Origin: Alphaproteobacteria bacterium
Lineage (GTDB): Bacteria; Pseudomonadota; Alphaproteobacteria; Rhodospirillales; Rhodospirillaceae
NCBI GenBank assembly: GCA_030835385.1
Contig: JAURPI010000042.1
Span: forward strand, 124,001 to 188,000
Direction: 5' to 3'
Length of the DNA: 64,000 nucleotides
In this document: positions 47,750-55,681 of the stretch, piece after piece
How the letters are laid out: every line of letters starts with the position of its first letter
Position numbering within the stretch: the stretch's first letter is position 1
Notes under the pieces: generated by a model
What the model was told of the DNA's origin: nothing
The model's database searches: none
The model's input: only the letters and a program-made list of their open reading frames with translations
Program-made: the position numbers and the translations under genes

Positions 47750-48829
47750 TTAATCGGTAGGGGCGGACTCGGGCTCGCTGTACTCGACGTTGCGCGGCCA
47801 AGCCCCGATGACGGCCTGCACAACCACAGCCAAGGGAATGGCAAAAAACACGCCCCAAAACCCCCAGATGCCGCCAAAAAACAATATGGCGACGATGATC
47901 GCGACGGGATGTAGATCGACCACTTCTGAGAACACAAAAGGGACCAATACGTTGCCGTCCAAGGCCTGAATAATTCCATAGGCGATCATGGCCACCCCAG
48001 CTTCGCTGGTGAAACCCCACTGCAATATCGCCACCACTCCGACAGGCAGTGTTACAACAGCTGCGCCAATATACGGGATGAGAACTGAGAAGCCTGTAAT
48101 CACGGCGAGCAGCAGAGAATACTGCAGATCAATGAACGAGAAAGTGACATAGGTCACGACTGCAACAATAAGAATCTCCAGTGCCTTGCCACCGACATAG
48201 TTTTGCAATTGGCGATGCACTTCTGTCCATACCTGCCCCGTAAGCTTCCTATCGCTTGGCAGGAACGAAGCCATCCAGCCAACAATCTTGTCTTTGTCTT
48301 TGATCAGGAAGAACACCATTAGTGGCACAATGATCAGATACACCACCCAAGTCATCAGACCAACCACGGTACCACCAAGGGACCCCACCAACGATTGTGA
48401 GAAATCCAGTACCTCGGTCTGCAATTGATTCATGACCTGAGATGCCTGCGCCGGCGTGATGAGAGAGGGATACTGATCCGGTAAGTGGCTCACGGTCTCT
48501 TGCAGGTTGGTTATGAATTCCGGCGCCTGTCGTGTGAGCTGGGTCACTTGGCGAATCAACAGCGGAATCAGACCAAAAATGACGGCTAGGGCAAGTAACA
48601 CAAACACGACGAAGACCAGTGTCATCGACAACCATGGGGAGACACCATATCCCTCAAGTCGGTCTACAAAGACCTGCAGCAAGTATGCCAAAACCACGGC
48701 CGCAAGGAACGGCGCCAAAATATCCGCCGTCAGCACCAATGCTGTGGTCGCGACGACCAAGAGTAAAATCAGCAGCGTCAACTGCGGATTGTCAGAAATG
48801 GTTTTGAACCAATTGCAGATTAATTCCAT
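47750..48829 (-). CDS. AI-2E family transporter (PerM/YhhT-type)
   Basis: 359-residue inner-membrane protein with eight predicted helices: DILAPFLAAVVLAYLLQVFVDRLEG near the N-terminus, PWLSMTLVFVVFVLLALAVIFGLIPLL, a periplasmic helical loop with VSHLPDQYP, and the C-terminal core VLIPYIGAAVVTLPVGVVA...ALDGNVLVPFVFSEVVDLHPVAIIVAILFFGGIWGFWG. The family includes the E. coli AI-2 exporter TqsA but most members have unknown cargo. It is first in the minus-strand unit leading through YbaK and the cupin to the TRAP genes, 10 bp before YbaK. Confidence 0.9.
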   Translation of the reverse strand: MELICNWFKTISDNPQLTLLILLLVVATTALVLTADILAPFLAAVVLAYLLQVFVDRLEGYGVSPWLSMTLVFVVFVLLALAVIFGLIPLLIRQVTQLTRQAPEFITNLQETVSHLPDQYPSLITPAQASQVMNQLQTEVLDFSQSLVGSLGGTVVGLMTWVVYLIIVPLMVFFLIKDKDKIVGWMASFLPSDRKLTGQVWTEVHRQLQNYVGGKALEILIVAVVTYVTFSFIDLQYSLLLAVITGFSVLIPYIGAAVVTLPVGVVAILQWGFTSEAGVAMIAYGIIQALDGNVLVPFVFSEVVDLHPVAIIVAILFFGGIWGFWGVFFAIPLAVVVQAVIGAWPRNVEYSEPESAPTD

Positions 48830-48927
48830 GAGTGGACGGCCTGGAGAGTTAGGTTAATCATCGAACACTAAGATATTAGAGGCGGTTTGTCTGCCCAAGA
48901 CACGTGAAGAAACAGTTTCAAAGTGTT

Positions 48928-49935
48928 CTAGTCAGCCACCTTGACCAGGGTCTTCCCAAAATTATTGCCGTGCAACAACTTGCTGAATTGTGCGGGCGCG
49001 GTTTCGAGCCCCTCGGTCATATCTTCCTTAAACCTGATCTTGCCCTCCGCAAACCAGCGCTTTGCATCTGTGAGGAAGCGTTCCCGCATGTGCTCGAAGT
49101 CGTATACAACAAAACCAAACACGGTTGCCCGCATCTTACAAAGATTACCCAGGTTCGGCCCAGCCGGTGATTCGGGAAGGTTATACTGCGTGATTAACCC
49201 TGACAGAATCACTCGGCTGTTGAGCGCCAGATGTTTTGTCATCACCAAATTCTGTATGTCACCGCCGGTGTTATCGAAAAAGATATCAGCACCGTCTTTC
49301 GCCAATTCAGAGAGCCGCGCATGTAGATCATCCGTCTTTCGATTCAGACAGGCATTAAACCCAGCCTCGGATTCTGTCCACCGGCATTTTTCATCCGACC
49401 CGGCAATGCCAATCGCAGTGCAGCCTTTTATTTTGGCGATTTGCCCGACCATCGACCCGACAGCGCCCGACGCTGCTGATACCAGCACAGTTTCATGTTC
49501 TTTAATTTGCGCGGGACCCAGCAAAGCTGCATAGGCAGTCAGACCCGGCATGCCCAGCACACCCAAAGCCGCTGAAAGAGGGGCCGTACCAGTGTCAGCT
49601 CGGCGAACACCGTCACCGTTTGAGATGGCATAATCTTGCAATCCAGACTCCATGACCACGATATCACCCTCTCGATATTGTGGGTGGCGTGACGCCTCGA
49701 CCCGAGCAACAGCCCGGCCACGCATCACATCGCCTGGTTTTGGCGCGCCATAAAAGTGCCTACCCGACATGACGGCGCGCAGATAGGGATCAAGAGATAA
49801 AATCAAGGTGCGCGCGCGGAAAGTTCCATCGGCTGGCTCGGGAATGGATGCTTCGCCCATTTCAAAATCATCTTCAACCGGAATCCCATCCGGCAACTTC
49901 TTGACAAGCACTTGGCGGTTTATTTGCCCAGACAT
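48928..49935 (-). CDS. NADPH-dependent MDR-family reductase (CurA/LTB4DH-like)
   Basis: 335-residue zinc-free medium-chain reductase of alkenals and alkenones. Typical opening NRQVLVKKLPDGIPVEDDFEMGE, LILSLDPYLRAVMSG, nucleotide motif LVSAASGAVGSMVGQIAKIKGCTAIGIAGSDEKC, DIFFDNTGGDIQNLVM and RVILSGLITQYN. The expected Cys ligands for catalytic zinc are absent. A 19-bp gap separates it from the upstream hydrolase-like gene on the same strand. Confidence 0.93.
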   Translation of the reverse strand: MSGQINRQVLVKKLPDGIPVEDDFEMGEASIPEPADGTFRARTLILSLDPYLRAVMSGRHFYGAPKPGDVMRGRAVARVEASRHPQYREGDIVVMESGLQDYAISNGDGVRRADTGTAPLSAALGVLGMPGLTAYAALLGPAQIKEHETVLVSAASGAVGSMVGQIAKIKGCTAIGIAGSDEKCRWTESEAGFNACLNRKTDDLHARLSELAKDGADIFFDNTGGDIQNLVMTKHLALNSRVILSGLITQYNLPESPAGPNLGNLCKMRATVFGFVVYDFEHMRERFLTDAKRWFAEGKIRFKEDMTEGLETAPAQFSKLLHGNNFGKTLVKVAD

Positions 49936-49954
49936 AGATCCCCCTACGATGTAA

Positions 49955-51760
49955 CTATTTTTCTAGAGTTTGTTTTGTCCACGTGAGTACATCTTCAGCA
50001 ACGCGGTTCTCATATCCCTCAAAAGAATAGGGGGCGCCGTTAGGCCCCCCATAAAAAACATATTTAGCTGGACCTGCTGCAGCTTCAGTGAACGTAATTA
50101 GGTATGCGCTTTGGACAAACGGGTCCTGCGATCCACCGAGCGCAAGAACAGGCACATCGGTCTCAGCGATCCGCTCCAAGTGAACCGCCTTAGAATTAGG
50201 CCCCCAATAGCTCAAAAAACTATCCGCATAGTAGTAGGTAAAACCAGACCCGGGCGGAGGCAGGAACATCGGCTGCCGCGGGTCATCAGGATACCCGGCC
50301 TGCGGCATCGGATAATCGATCAAGTATGTTGCGCCCTCACCGTCTCGCACAGCTTCCTGCGCTTCTAATACGGCGCGAGCGTATAGGTCTTGCCCCATCC
50401 CTATCCGCGCATGCAGCGGCATGTCTCGGGTCGGTGACAAATAGACCATTCCTTTAATGCGCGAGTCTTTGGTTTCACTGAGGTAGTAGGTCCACCACAG
50501 ACCACCTACTCCATGCCCTGCCCCAACAATAGCGTTGTAGCCACGGTTAGCGACATAATCGACCCAAGCTCCCATGTCCGGCGGAATATCTTCCAACTTA
50601 CCGGTCACCACGCCCCGATACCCAGATGCACGATGCTGAAAAGCCAACGCCGTATATCCCGCTTGGGCAAGGCGAACACCGAGCCAATGTGTCGACGACC
50701 GCATAACGTCGCTGGTCCAGCCATGCATCAACATAAAGACCGGTTTTGTTTTGTCTTCTCCACTCGCCGGGGAATACAAAATTCCTGAGAGCGTTCTACC
50801 TCCTGGGGCAACAACATCGACCACATCAGTTTGGACGAAAGGCCGGGGTGACAAGCCAATATCAGTCAGCCATGAAAGGGTATCTGCGACCACGTCAGCG
50901 CGCACGCCATCAAAAATCCGCCCGACGCCTGGGTAGTACTTGATATCGACCCGCGGACTAATAAACGCCACGGCTTTCAGTTCCTCCAATCGTCCTTTCG
51001 GCACCAATGGGTCAGCTTCGCCGGCCAGCATCAACATCGGGCGATTAATTCCAGCAATATTCGCCGACAGTGAGGTTTTGGCTTGAGGGCCAAACCAGTC
51101 AAGAAAGCTGGTTGGGATAAAAATTAACCCGTCACCAAGATCAACAAACGGTTGCCGCCCCCCTTCTTCAGCGGCACGAGCAGCCTGATCCACCGTCGCC
51201 CAATACACATCTTCGCCAACACGCTGGCGCCAATTGTCAGCCATGTTCTGAGTTGGTGAATAATGGACAACCGCTTTCACGCGTGGGTCGTCTGTCTCAA
51301 CCATGTACCTCGCAACACGCAATGATCCCAGCCCCGCACCGGCTAGAATCACCTCGGTAAAGCCGCGAGCGGCGAGCATATCGACACCGCTACGAATATC
51401 TTCAATCACTTCATCAAACCGCGTGAAGCTATACCGTGTCGCGTGCCGGGTCTCGATCGACAAATTTGTGTAACCGGCCAGAGCAAGCCCGGTCGCTGCA
51501 TAACGAGCCGCACTATTAACCCGGATCGGTGATCCACCCGGCCCACCATGCAAGTGAAGGATTGCTGGGCCATTCGTGTTCATTCCCGCTTCGGGATAAA
51601 CCAGAAGTGCAGGAAGGACGACGCCGTCGGCAGTAGTGATTGAGACCACGTCTTCCTTGATATCGCTAGCCGCAAGTGGGGGTGAAGGGGACGCAATCAA
51701 GGCGACAATGAGCAATAAGCTGCGGATGGGCGCAATGCTCTTTTTGATGTATCGTTTCAT
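49955..51760 (-). CDS. Secreted double alpha/beta-hydrolase-fold protein lacking both nucleophile serines
   Basis: Signal peptide from ATG 51760 (SIAPIRSLLLIVALIASPSPPLAA); ten more codons upstream are open but unlikely. Two hydrolase domains follow: residues ~40-300 and ~320-600. Each shows the oxyanion loop (LHLHGGPGG; FMLMHGWTSD) and acid region (LAGEADPLVP; LGGSQDPFV), but the nucleophile elbow G-x-S-x-G reads GAGLG in the first and GAGHG in the second, and the catalytic His positions read PGVGR and GAPYSFEGYE. It therefore looks non-catalytic in both halves. It is divergent from mnmC. It may bind rather than cleave esters or peptides. Confidence 0.78.
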   Translation of the reverse strand: MKRYIKKSIAPIRSLLLIVALIASPSPPLAASDIKEDVVSITTADGVVLPALLVYPEAGMNTNGPAILHLHGGPGGSPIRVNSAARYAATGLALAGYTNLSIETRHATRYSFTRFDEVIEDIRSGVDMLAARGFTEVILAGAGLGSLRVARYMVETDDPRVKAVVHYSPTQNMADNWRQRVGEDVYWATVDQAARAAEEGGRQPFVDLGDGLIFIPTSFLDWFGPQAKTSLSANIAGINRPMLMLAGEADPLVPKGRLEELKAVAFISPRVDIKYYPGVGRIFDGVRADVVADTLSWLTDIGLSPRPFVQTDVVDVVAPGGRTLSGILYSPASGEDKTKPVFMLMHGWTSDVMRSSTHWLGVRLAQAGYTALAFQHRASGYRGVVTGKLEDIPPDMGAWVDYVANRGYNAIVGAGHGVGGLWWTYYLSETKDSRIKGMVYLSPTRDMPLHARIGMGQDLYARAVLEAQEAVRDGEGATYLIDYPMPQAGYPDDPRQPMFLPPPGSGFTYYYADSFLSYWGPNSKAVHLERIAETDVPVLALGGSQDPFVQSAYLITFTEAAAGPAKYVFYGGPNGAPYSFEGYENRVAEDVLTWTKQTLEK

Positions 51761-51850
51761 TGTCACAACCTGGGTCGGATCGGCGTACACTCGGCGAACA
51801 ACTCTAACACAGTGTGCCCGTCAAATAGATATTCTAGCCCACATGCCATC

Positions 51851-53851
51851 ATGACGTCAGAAACTCCAGAAAGAGCGATCGGAGAGGCCCAAATTGAAAT
51901 TGTGGCAAACGGTACACCGCGCTCGACCCGATTTGAGGACACCTATTGCGATGCCGCCGACGGCCTTGGAGAGAGTAGGCACGTCTTTCTCGAAGGGTGC
52001 GATCTACTAAGAGCATGGGCGGGCCATAACACCTTTACGATTGGAGAGACCGGTTTCGGGACTGGATTGAATTTTCTCTCTACGTGGCATGCCTGGCGAA
52101 CGTCGGAACACAGACCAAACCGATTGAACTATGTCTCATTAGAAGGTTTCCCATTTAACGCAGTAAAGTTAGCTGAAGTCCTAAAACCTTGGCCAGAACT
52201 TGAACCTATTGCAAAACAATTGATCGATAGCTATCCGTTCCCCCAACCGGGGTACCACAAACGGTTCTTTGAAAATGGCCAGGTCTCGCTAACGCTACTT
52301 TTTGGTCAAGCTCTGCCGATCCTCAAATCACTCGACGCCCAGGTTAATGCATGGTTTCTCGATGGCTTCGCTCCCGACCGAAACCCAGAAATGTGGCGTC
52401 TTGATCTCTTTCAGGAAATCGCCCGACTGAGCGCAGCAGATGCAAAGCTAGCGACGTTCACTGTTGCTGGTCAGGTGCGTCGCGACCTCGAACGAGTAGG
52501 GTTTACCGTTAAGAAAAGAAAAGGGTGGGGTAACAAAAGACACGTTCTCGCAGGTCACCACGATGCCTCAAAAAATCAAACGCCTTCAAAGTCTCCGACC
52601 GAACCCTGGTACAGGGTAAAAAGACCCACCATTGCCCAACACCAAAGTGCCGTCGTAATTGGCAGTGGGTTAGCTGGGGCTTTTACCGCACACGCCTTAA
52701 AACGACGCGGCTGCAAAGTTACCGTCATCGAACGGAATCCCGATATTGCTCAAGAAACCTCCGCAACACCGGCTGCGGTGTTTATGCCCCGTCTCACGGC
52801 GGGTGCCAGCTTGGATGGTGACGTCTATGCACACGCCTGGCCCCACCTTCTCAATGAACTCCAAGAGCTAGCATCGAAAGGACATGATTTTGGATTGCGG
52901 CAGTGCGGTGTGTTGCAACTGGCCCTCACACCCAACGAGCAAAAACGTCAAACAATTATCAACACAGATGGGACCATGCCAAAACCGCTCGTCCAACTGG
53001 TATCCGCAGCTGATGCCTCGGCATGTGCCGGGCTGGGCCTTAACCAAGGTGGGCTGTACTTTCCAGATGGTGGGGTTTTATCAGCGCCCCGCCTCTGTGA
53101 GGCGTTATTGGATGATGTGGTTGTGCTCACTAATCATAGAGCTAATAGGTTAGAGCATGAAGATAAGCAGTGGATCGTTAGCGATGGAAACGACACACCA
53201 ATCGCAAAGGCGGATAGTATTGTCATAGCTTGTGGGCTCGATAGCACTGCTTTTGAACAAGCGGCTTGGCTGCGCCTAACGGCGCGGCGCGGCCAGATAA
53301 CACGGGTTCCACCCACACCAACAAGCCAAACTCTAAGTTGTGTTGTTGCTGGAGAAGGTTACATAACGCCAGCAGATGGCGGCTTACACGCCATAGGGGC
53401 AACATTTGACCATGTAAAAGAAGGTGAACGTGGCGCAGCATTAAAGCCCAACAGAAAGTCTGATGAACGCAATCTGGAACACATCAACATCCTTGCCCCC
53501 GGATTGATTGAGGACATCGTCAGTTCAGAAGGCTCCTGGGCAGGACTACGATGTACAACAAGTGACCACCTTCCGATTGTCGGCCCTCTGCCAGATCATG
53601 AAGCTTACGTTCATGACTTTAGCGAACTTCGCCACGGCCACCGCTGGAGTGAATACTCGGATGCGCGCTATCACGATGGCCTCTACGTGATGACCGGTTT
53701 AGGCGCCCACGGCACGGTAGTGGCACCCATCGCCGCCGAAGTGATCACAAGCCAAATATTCGGTGACCCTTCTCCTCTGCCGCGTTCACTTTCGCAAGCA
53801 CTGCACCCAGGCCGTTTTATTGTCCGAGATCTAAAACGGCAGACAAAATAG
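51851..53851 (+). CDS. mnmC: Bifunctional tRNA 5-methylaminomethyl-2-thiouridine biosynthesis protein MnmC
   Basis: Completes the mnm5s2U34 modification: FAD oxidase removes the carboxymethyl group, then the methyltransferase adds a methyl. From ATG 51851, residues ~1-240 are the methyltransferase (IGETGFGTGLNFLSTWHAW, VNAWFLDGFAPDRNPEMW, ATFTVAGQVRRDLERVGF), residues ~265-660 the DAO-type oxidase (AVVIGSGLAGAFTAHALKRRG, GTPVFMP-equivalent AAVFMPRLTAG, GLRCTTSDHLPIVGPL, TGLGAHGTVVAPIAAE). Both domains appear intact. Codons before 51851 lack similarity. Confidence 0.94.
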   Translation: MTSETPERAIGEAQIEIVANGTPRSTRFEDTYCDAADGLGESRHVFLEGCDLLRAWAGHNTFTIGETGFGTGLNFLSTWHAWRTSEHRPNRLNYVSLEGFPFNAVKLAEVLKPWPELEPIAKQLIDSYPFPQPGYHKRFFENGQVSLTLLFGQALPILKSLDAQVNAWFLDGFAPDRNPEMWRLDLFQEIARLSAADAKLATFTVAGQVRRDLERVGFTVKKRKGWGNKRHVLAGHHDASKNQTPSKSPTEPWYRVKRPTIAQHQSAVVIGSGLAGAFTAHALKRRGCKVTVIERNPDIAQETSATPAAVFMPRLTAGASLDGDVYAHAWPHLLNELQELASKGHDFGLRQCGVLQLALTPNEQKRQTIINTDGTMPKPLVQLVSAADASACAGLGLNQGGLYFPDGGVLSAPRLCEALLDDVVVLTNHRANRLEHEDKQWIVSDGNDTPIAKADSIVIACGLDSTAFEQAAWLRLTARRGQITRVPPTPTSQTLSCVVAGEGYITPADGGLHAIGATFDHVKEGERGAALKPNRKSDERNLEHINILAPGLIEDIVSSEGSWAGLRCTTSDHLPIVGPLPDHEAYVHDFSELRHGHRWSEYSDARYHDGLYVMTGLGAHGTVVAPIAAEVITSQIFGDPSPLPRSLSQALHPGRFIVRDLKRQTK

Positions 53852-53976
53852 CCGGGGTGCAATCACCATAATATTGCCTAGACATCATCACATCTCGACC
53901 ATGTCCTAACGCAAATTACTTCAGAGTTTAGCTGTTCCTTCCTGTCTCCTAATTCTTAATGGTGGGGAGAACTGCC

Positions 53977-54099
53977 ATGTTATTTGAACAGTCTAATTTT
54001 CTCGTACGGATTGCTGTACTGGTTATTGTCGTGACTTTTGTGCTCGCCTTTTTGGGGCGCTGCAAGTTTTGCATTCTGACAAACAGTCAGGCTAATTAG
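53977..54099 (+). CDS. Small single-span membrane protein with CxxC motif
   Basis: A 40-codon frame read by hand: ATG 53977 behind a strong GGGGAGA site 7 nt upstream. The peptide has a short N-terminus (MLFEQSNFLVR), one hydrophobic helix (IAVLVIVVTFVLAFLG) and a tail with RCKFCILTNSQAN. The stop overlaps the convergent small gene by 8 bp. Good ribosome-binding site and coherent membrane topology support coding; there is no family I recognise. Confidence 0.5.
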   Translation: MLFEQSNFLVRIAVLVIVVTFVLAFLGRCKFCILTNSQAN

Positions 54100-54379
54100 G
54101 CTGCCTTTTAGGTCCGCTTTCCGTGAAGCGCATTTGTGGTGTCGTATCATCCTTGCGCGTCAGAATACTTCGGTCCAATAGTTGTTGTCGCATCTGCAGC
54201 ATGGCCTCAGCCGCATGTGCGAAACCCTCAATAGGAAAGATGATGCGCTGCTTGAATGTAGGCTTAAGTCGGCCTTCTTCATCTTTGTCGTTAACAGACA
54301 TCGTCATGAGATCAACACGGACGACGCTTCCGGTCACCGTGATCTCTCCGATCCCATCCGTATAGATTTCTTCAGACAT
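54092..54379 (-). CDS. Small hypothetical protein
   Basis: 95 residues from ATG 54379, which has GCGGAG 8 nt upstream; an extension to 54445 is open but non-conserved-looking. Begins SEEIYTDGIGEITVTGSVVRVDLMTMS, a beta-rich start, and continues FKQRIIFPIEGFAHAAEAMLQMRQQLLDR, so likely a small beta sheet packed against a helix, recalling DUF3467-like proteins. It is convergent with the CxxC miniprotein and is encoded on the strand opposite the DUF6502 gene. Role unknown. Confidence 0.65.
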   Translation of the reverse strand: MSEEIYTDGIGEITVTGSVVRVDLMTMSVNDKDEEGRLKPTFKQRIIFPIEGFAHAAEAMLQMRQQLLDRSILTRKDDTTPQMRFTESGPKRQPN

Positions 54380-54494
54380 ATAAAAACTCCGCAGTATGTG
54401 AGGCAGCGGAGTGTGCAAAAGCCCGACTCGAAAAGATAGGGGCAAACAAAACTGACCGATGGGCTACGCCAAAATCCGAGTCCCCAAAATGCTA

Positions 54495-54608
54495 CCTCCC
54501 GCCCTCTCAAGCTGGTCGTTCGTCAACGAACATCAAGAAAAAGCGGGAGGCAACTGGAGCTTTCTGTCACCGGGGTAGGAAATGACTCAGGGACAGTGAC
54601 AAGAAAGC
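54495..54608. other. Inverted-repeat-rich non-coding stretch, candidate structured RNA
   Basis: Two long hairpins sit back to back between divergent genes. Hairpin 1: CCTCCCGC (54495-54502) with GCGGGAGG (54543-54550), enclosing GTTCG-TCAA-CGAAC at 54518-54531. Hairpin 2: GCTTTCT and GTCAC (54559-54570) with GTGAC and AGAAAGC (54596-54608), 12 pairs with one bulged A. No open frame of note covers it. Neither arm has a T-run, so these are not ordinary terminators. It does not match tmRNA, SRP or RNase P signatures. Strand is not determined. Confidence 0.45.
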
Positions 54609-54687
54609 GAGATCACATGGGATACTGAACACGTTTCTCTGGATTGGCGTTTCCTTGTTGGTTTCAACTGCTTCGTAGTTTCATTTT

Positions 54688-54704
54688 GTGGGAATTTTTC
54701 CCAC
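54688..54704. promoter_or_regulatory. Perfect palindrome GTGGGAA-TTT-TTCCCAC, distal operator candidate
   Basis: A 17-bp dyad with 7-bp perfect arms, first of two copies upstream of the DUF6502-DUF5666 operon. Its centre is 66 bp from that of the second copy. Repetition of one dyad at a promoter strongly suggests a dimeric repressor or activator site. Confidence 0.7.
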
Positions 54705-54752
54705 TAACAAAAAGACCATAGTTTAGATTTTGGGGTTGCGTCAAGAAAAATA

Positions 54753-54771
54753 TGTGGGAATATTTCCCACA
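54753..54771. promoter_or_regulatory. Perfect palindrome TGTGGGAA-TAT-TTCCCACA, proximal operator candidate
   Basis: A 19-bp dyad with 8-bp perfect arms ending 14 bp before the TTG and 50 bp before the ATG candidate starts of the DUF6502 gene. A weak promoter-like TTGCGT at 54736-54741 with AATATT at 54759-54764 (17-bp spacing) would put the -10 region inside it, so a bound protein would repress. Promoter placement is tentative. Confidence 0.7.
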
Positions 54772-54785
54772 ATAAGCTAGAATGG

Positions 54786-55679
54786 TTGCATGAAAAAGAA
54801 TCAGGCTTGGGCCCAACACTGATGAGCGGACCGAATAACCCGGCTGGCCCACCGGACGCTCTCATTGCAGCGCTGCGACGCATGCTGCGACCTCTTGTAC
54901 GGCTTATGATCAGCAAGGGCGTTACCCTGCCGACGTTAACTAACCTTCTCAAAGAGACTTTCGTGTCCGTAGCGGAGGAAGACTTTCCGGTCCAAGGGAA
55001 ACGCCAAACAGATAGTAGAATCAATCTGTTGACCGGTGTTCATCGCAAAGACGTAAAACGTCTACGCGAAAAACAGCCTTCAGCCCGGGTGATGCCTCAA
55101 ACCGTTGGCTTAGGCGCCCAAATCGTCTCTCGCTGGGTCAGCGATCCTTTAACCACGGACTCAGAAGGCCGGCCTATCCCCTTGCCGAGACAGGGAAAAT
55201 CCCCTGCAGACCCCTCATTTGACGGCCTCGTGGAAGGTATTTCCAAAGATGTCAGGCCTCGGGCCGTGCTCGATGAATGGCTGAGACTCGGCGTTGCCAG
55301 CATGGACGAAAACGACCGGGTTATGCTCAATCGCCAAGCTTTCGTGCCGGAAAAGGGATTTGATGAAAAAGCGTTCTATTTTGGCCGAAATATTCACGAT
55401 CATTTAGCTGCAACCACTCATAACTTGATTGGTGATGGGAACCCTAGGCTGGAACGTAGCGTTCACTATCGGGGATTAACCGAATCATCGGTCAATTCAC
55501 TGGCAGAAGAAGCCGAAAAGGTTGGTATGGAGGCCCTTTTGACCCTAAACCGGCTAGCTCTGGAGCACGTTGATGCAGATAAGTGTAAAGACGGGGCAGA
55601 TCAGCGCTTCAATTTCGGCTTGTATTTCTTCGACGACGACCACAGCCTAGACGAACAACAAGGTAGCGATTCGGACTAA
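54786..55679 (+). CDS. DUF6502 family protein
   Basis: 297 residues from TTG 54786, or 285 from ATG 54822 (I cannot decide; the second is safer by codon). The N-terminal ~60 residues are helical (DALIAALRRMLRPLVRLMISKGVTLPTLTNLLKETFVSVA), compatible with a winged-helix-like DNA-binding unit, followed by RINLLTGVHRKDVKRLR and SRWVSDPLTTD. The C-terminal half has no known motif. It lies 2 bp before the DUF5666 lipoprotein gene and directly after the palindrome pair, so it may be the operator-binding autoregulator. Family function is unknown. Confidence 0.8.
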   Translation: MHEKESGLGPTLMSGPNNPAGPPDALIAALRRMLRPLVRLMISKGVTLPTLTNLLKETFVSVAEEDFPVQGKRQTDSRINLLTGVHRKDVKRLREKQPSARVMPQTVGLGAQIVSRWVSDPLTTDSEGRPIPLPRQGKSPADPSFDGLVEGISKDVRPRAVLDEWLRLGVASMDENDRVMLNRQAFVPEKGFDEKAFYFGRNIHDHLAATTHNLIGDGNPRLERSVHYRGLTESSVNSLAEEAEKVGMEALLTLNRLALEHVDADKCKDGADQRFNFGLYFFDDDHSLDEQQGSDSD

Positions 55680-55681
55680 AA

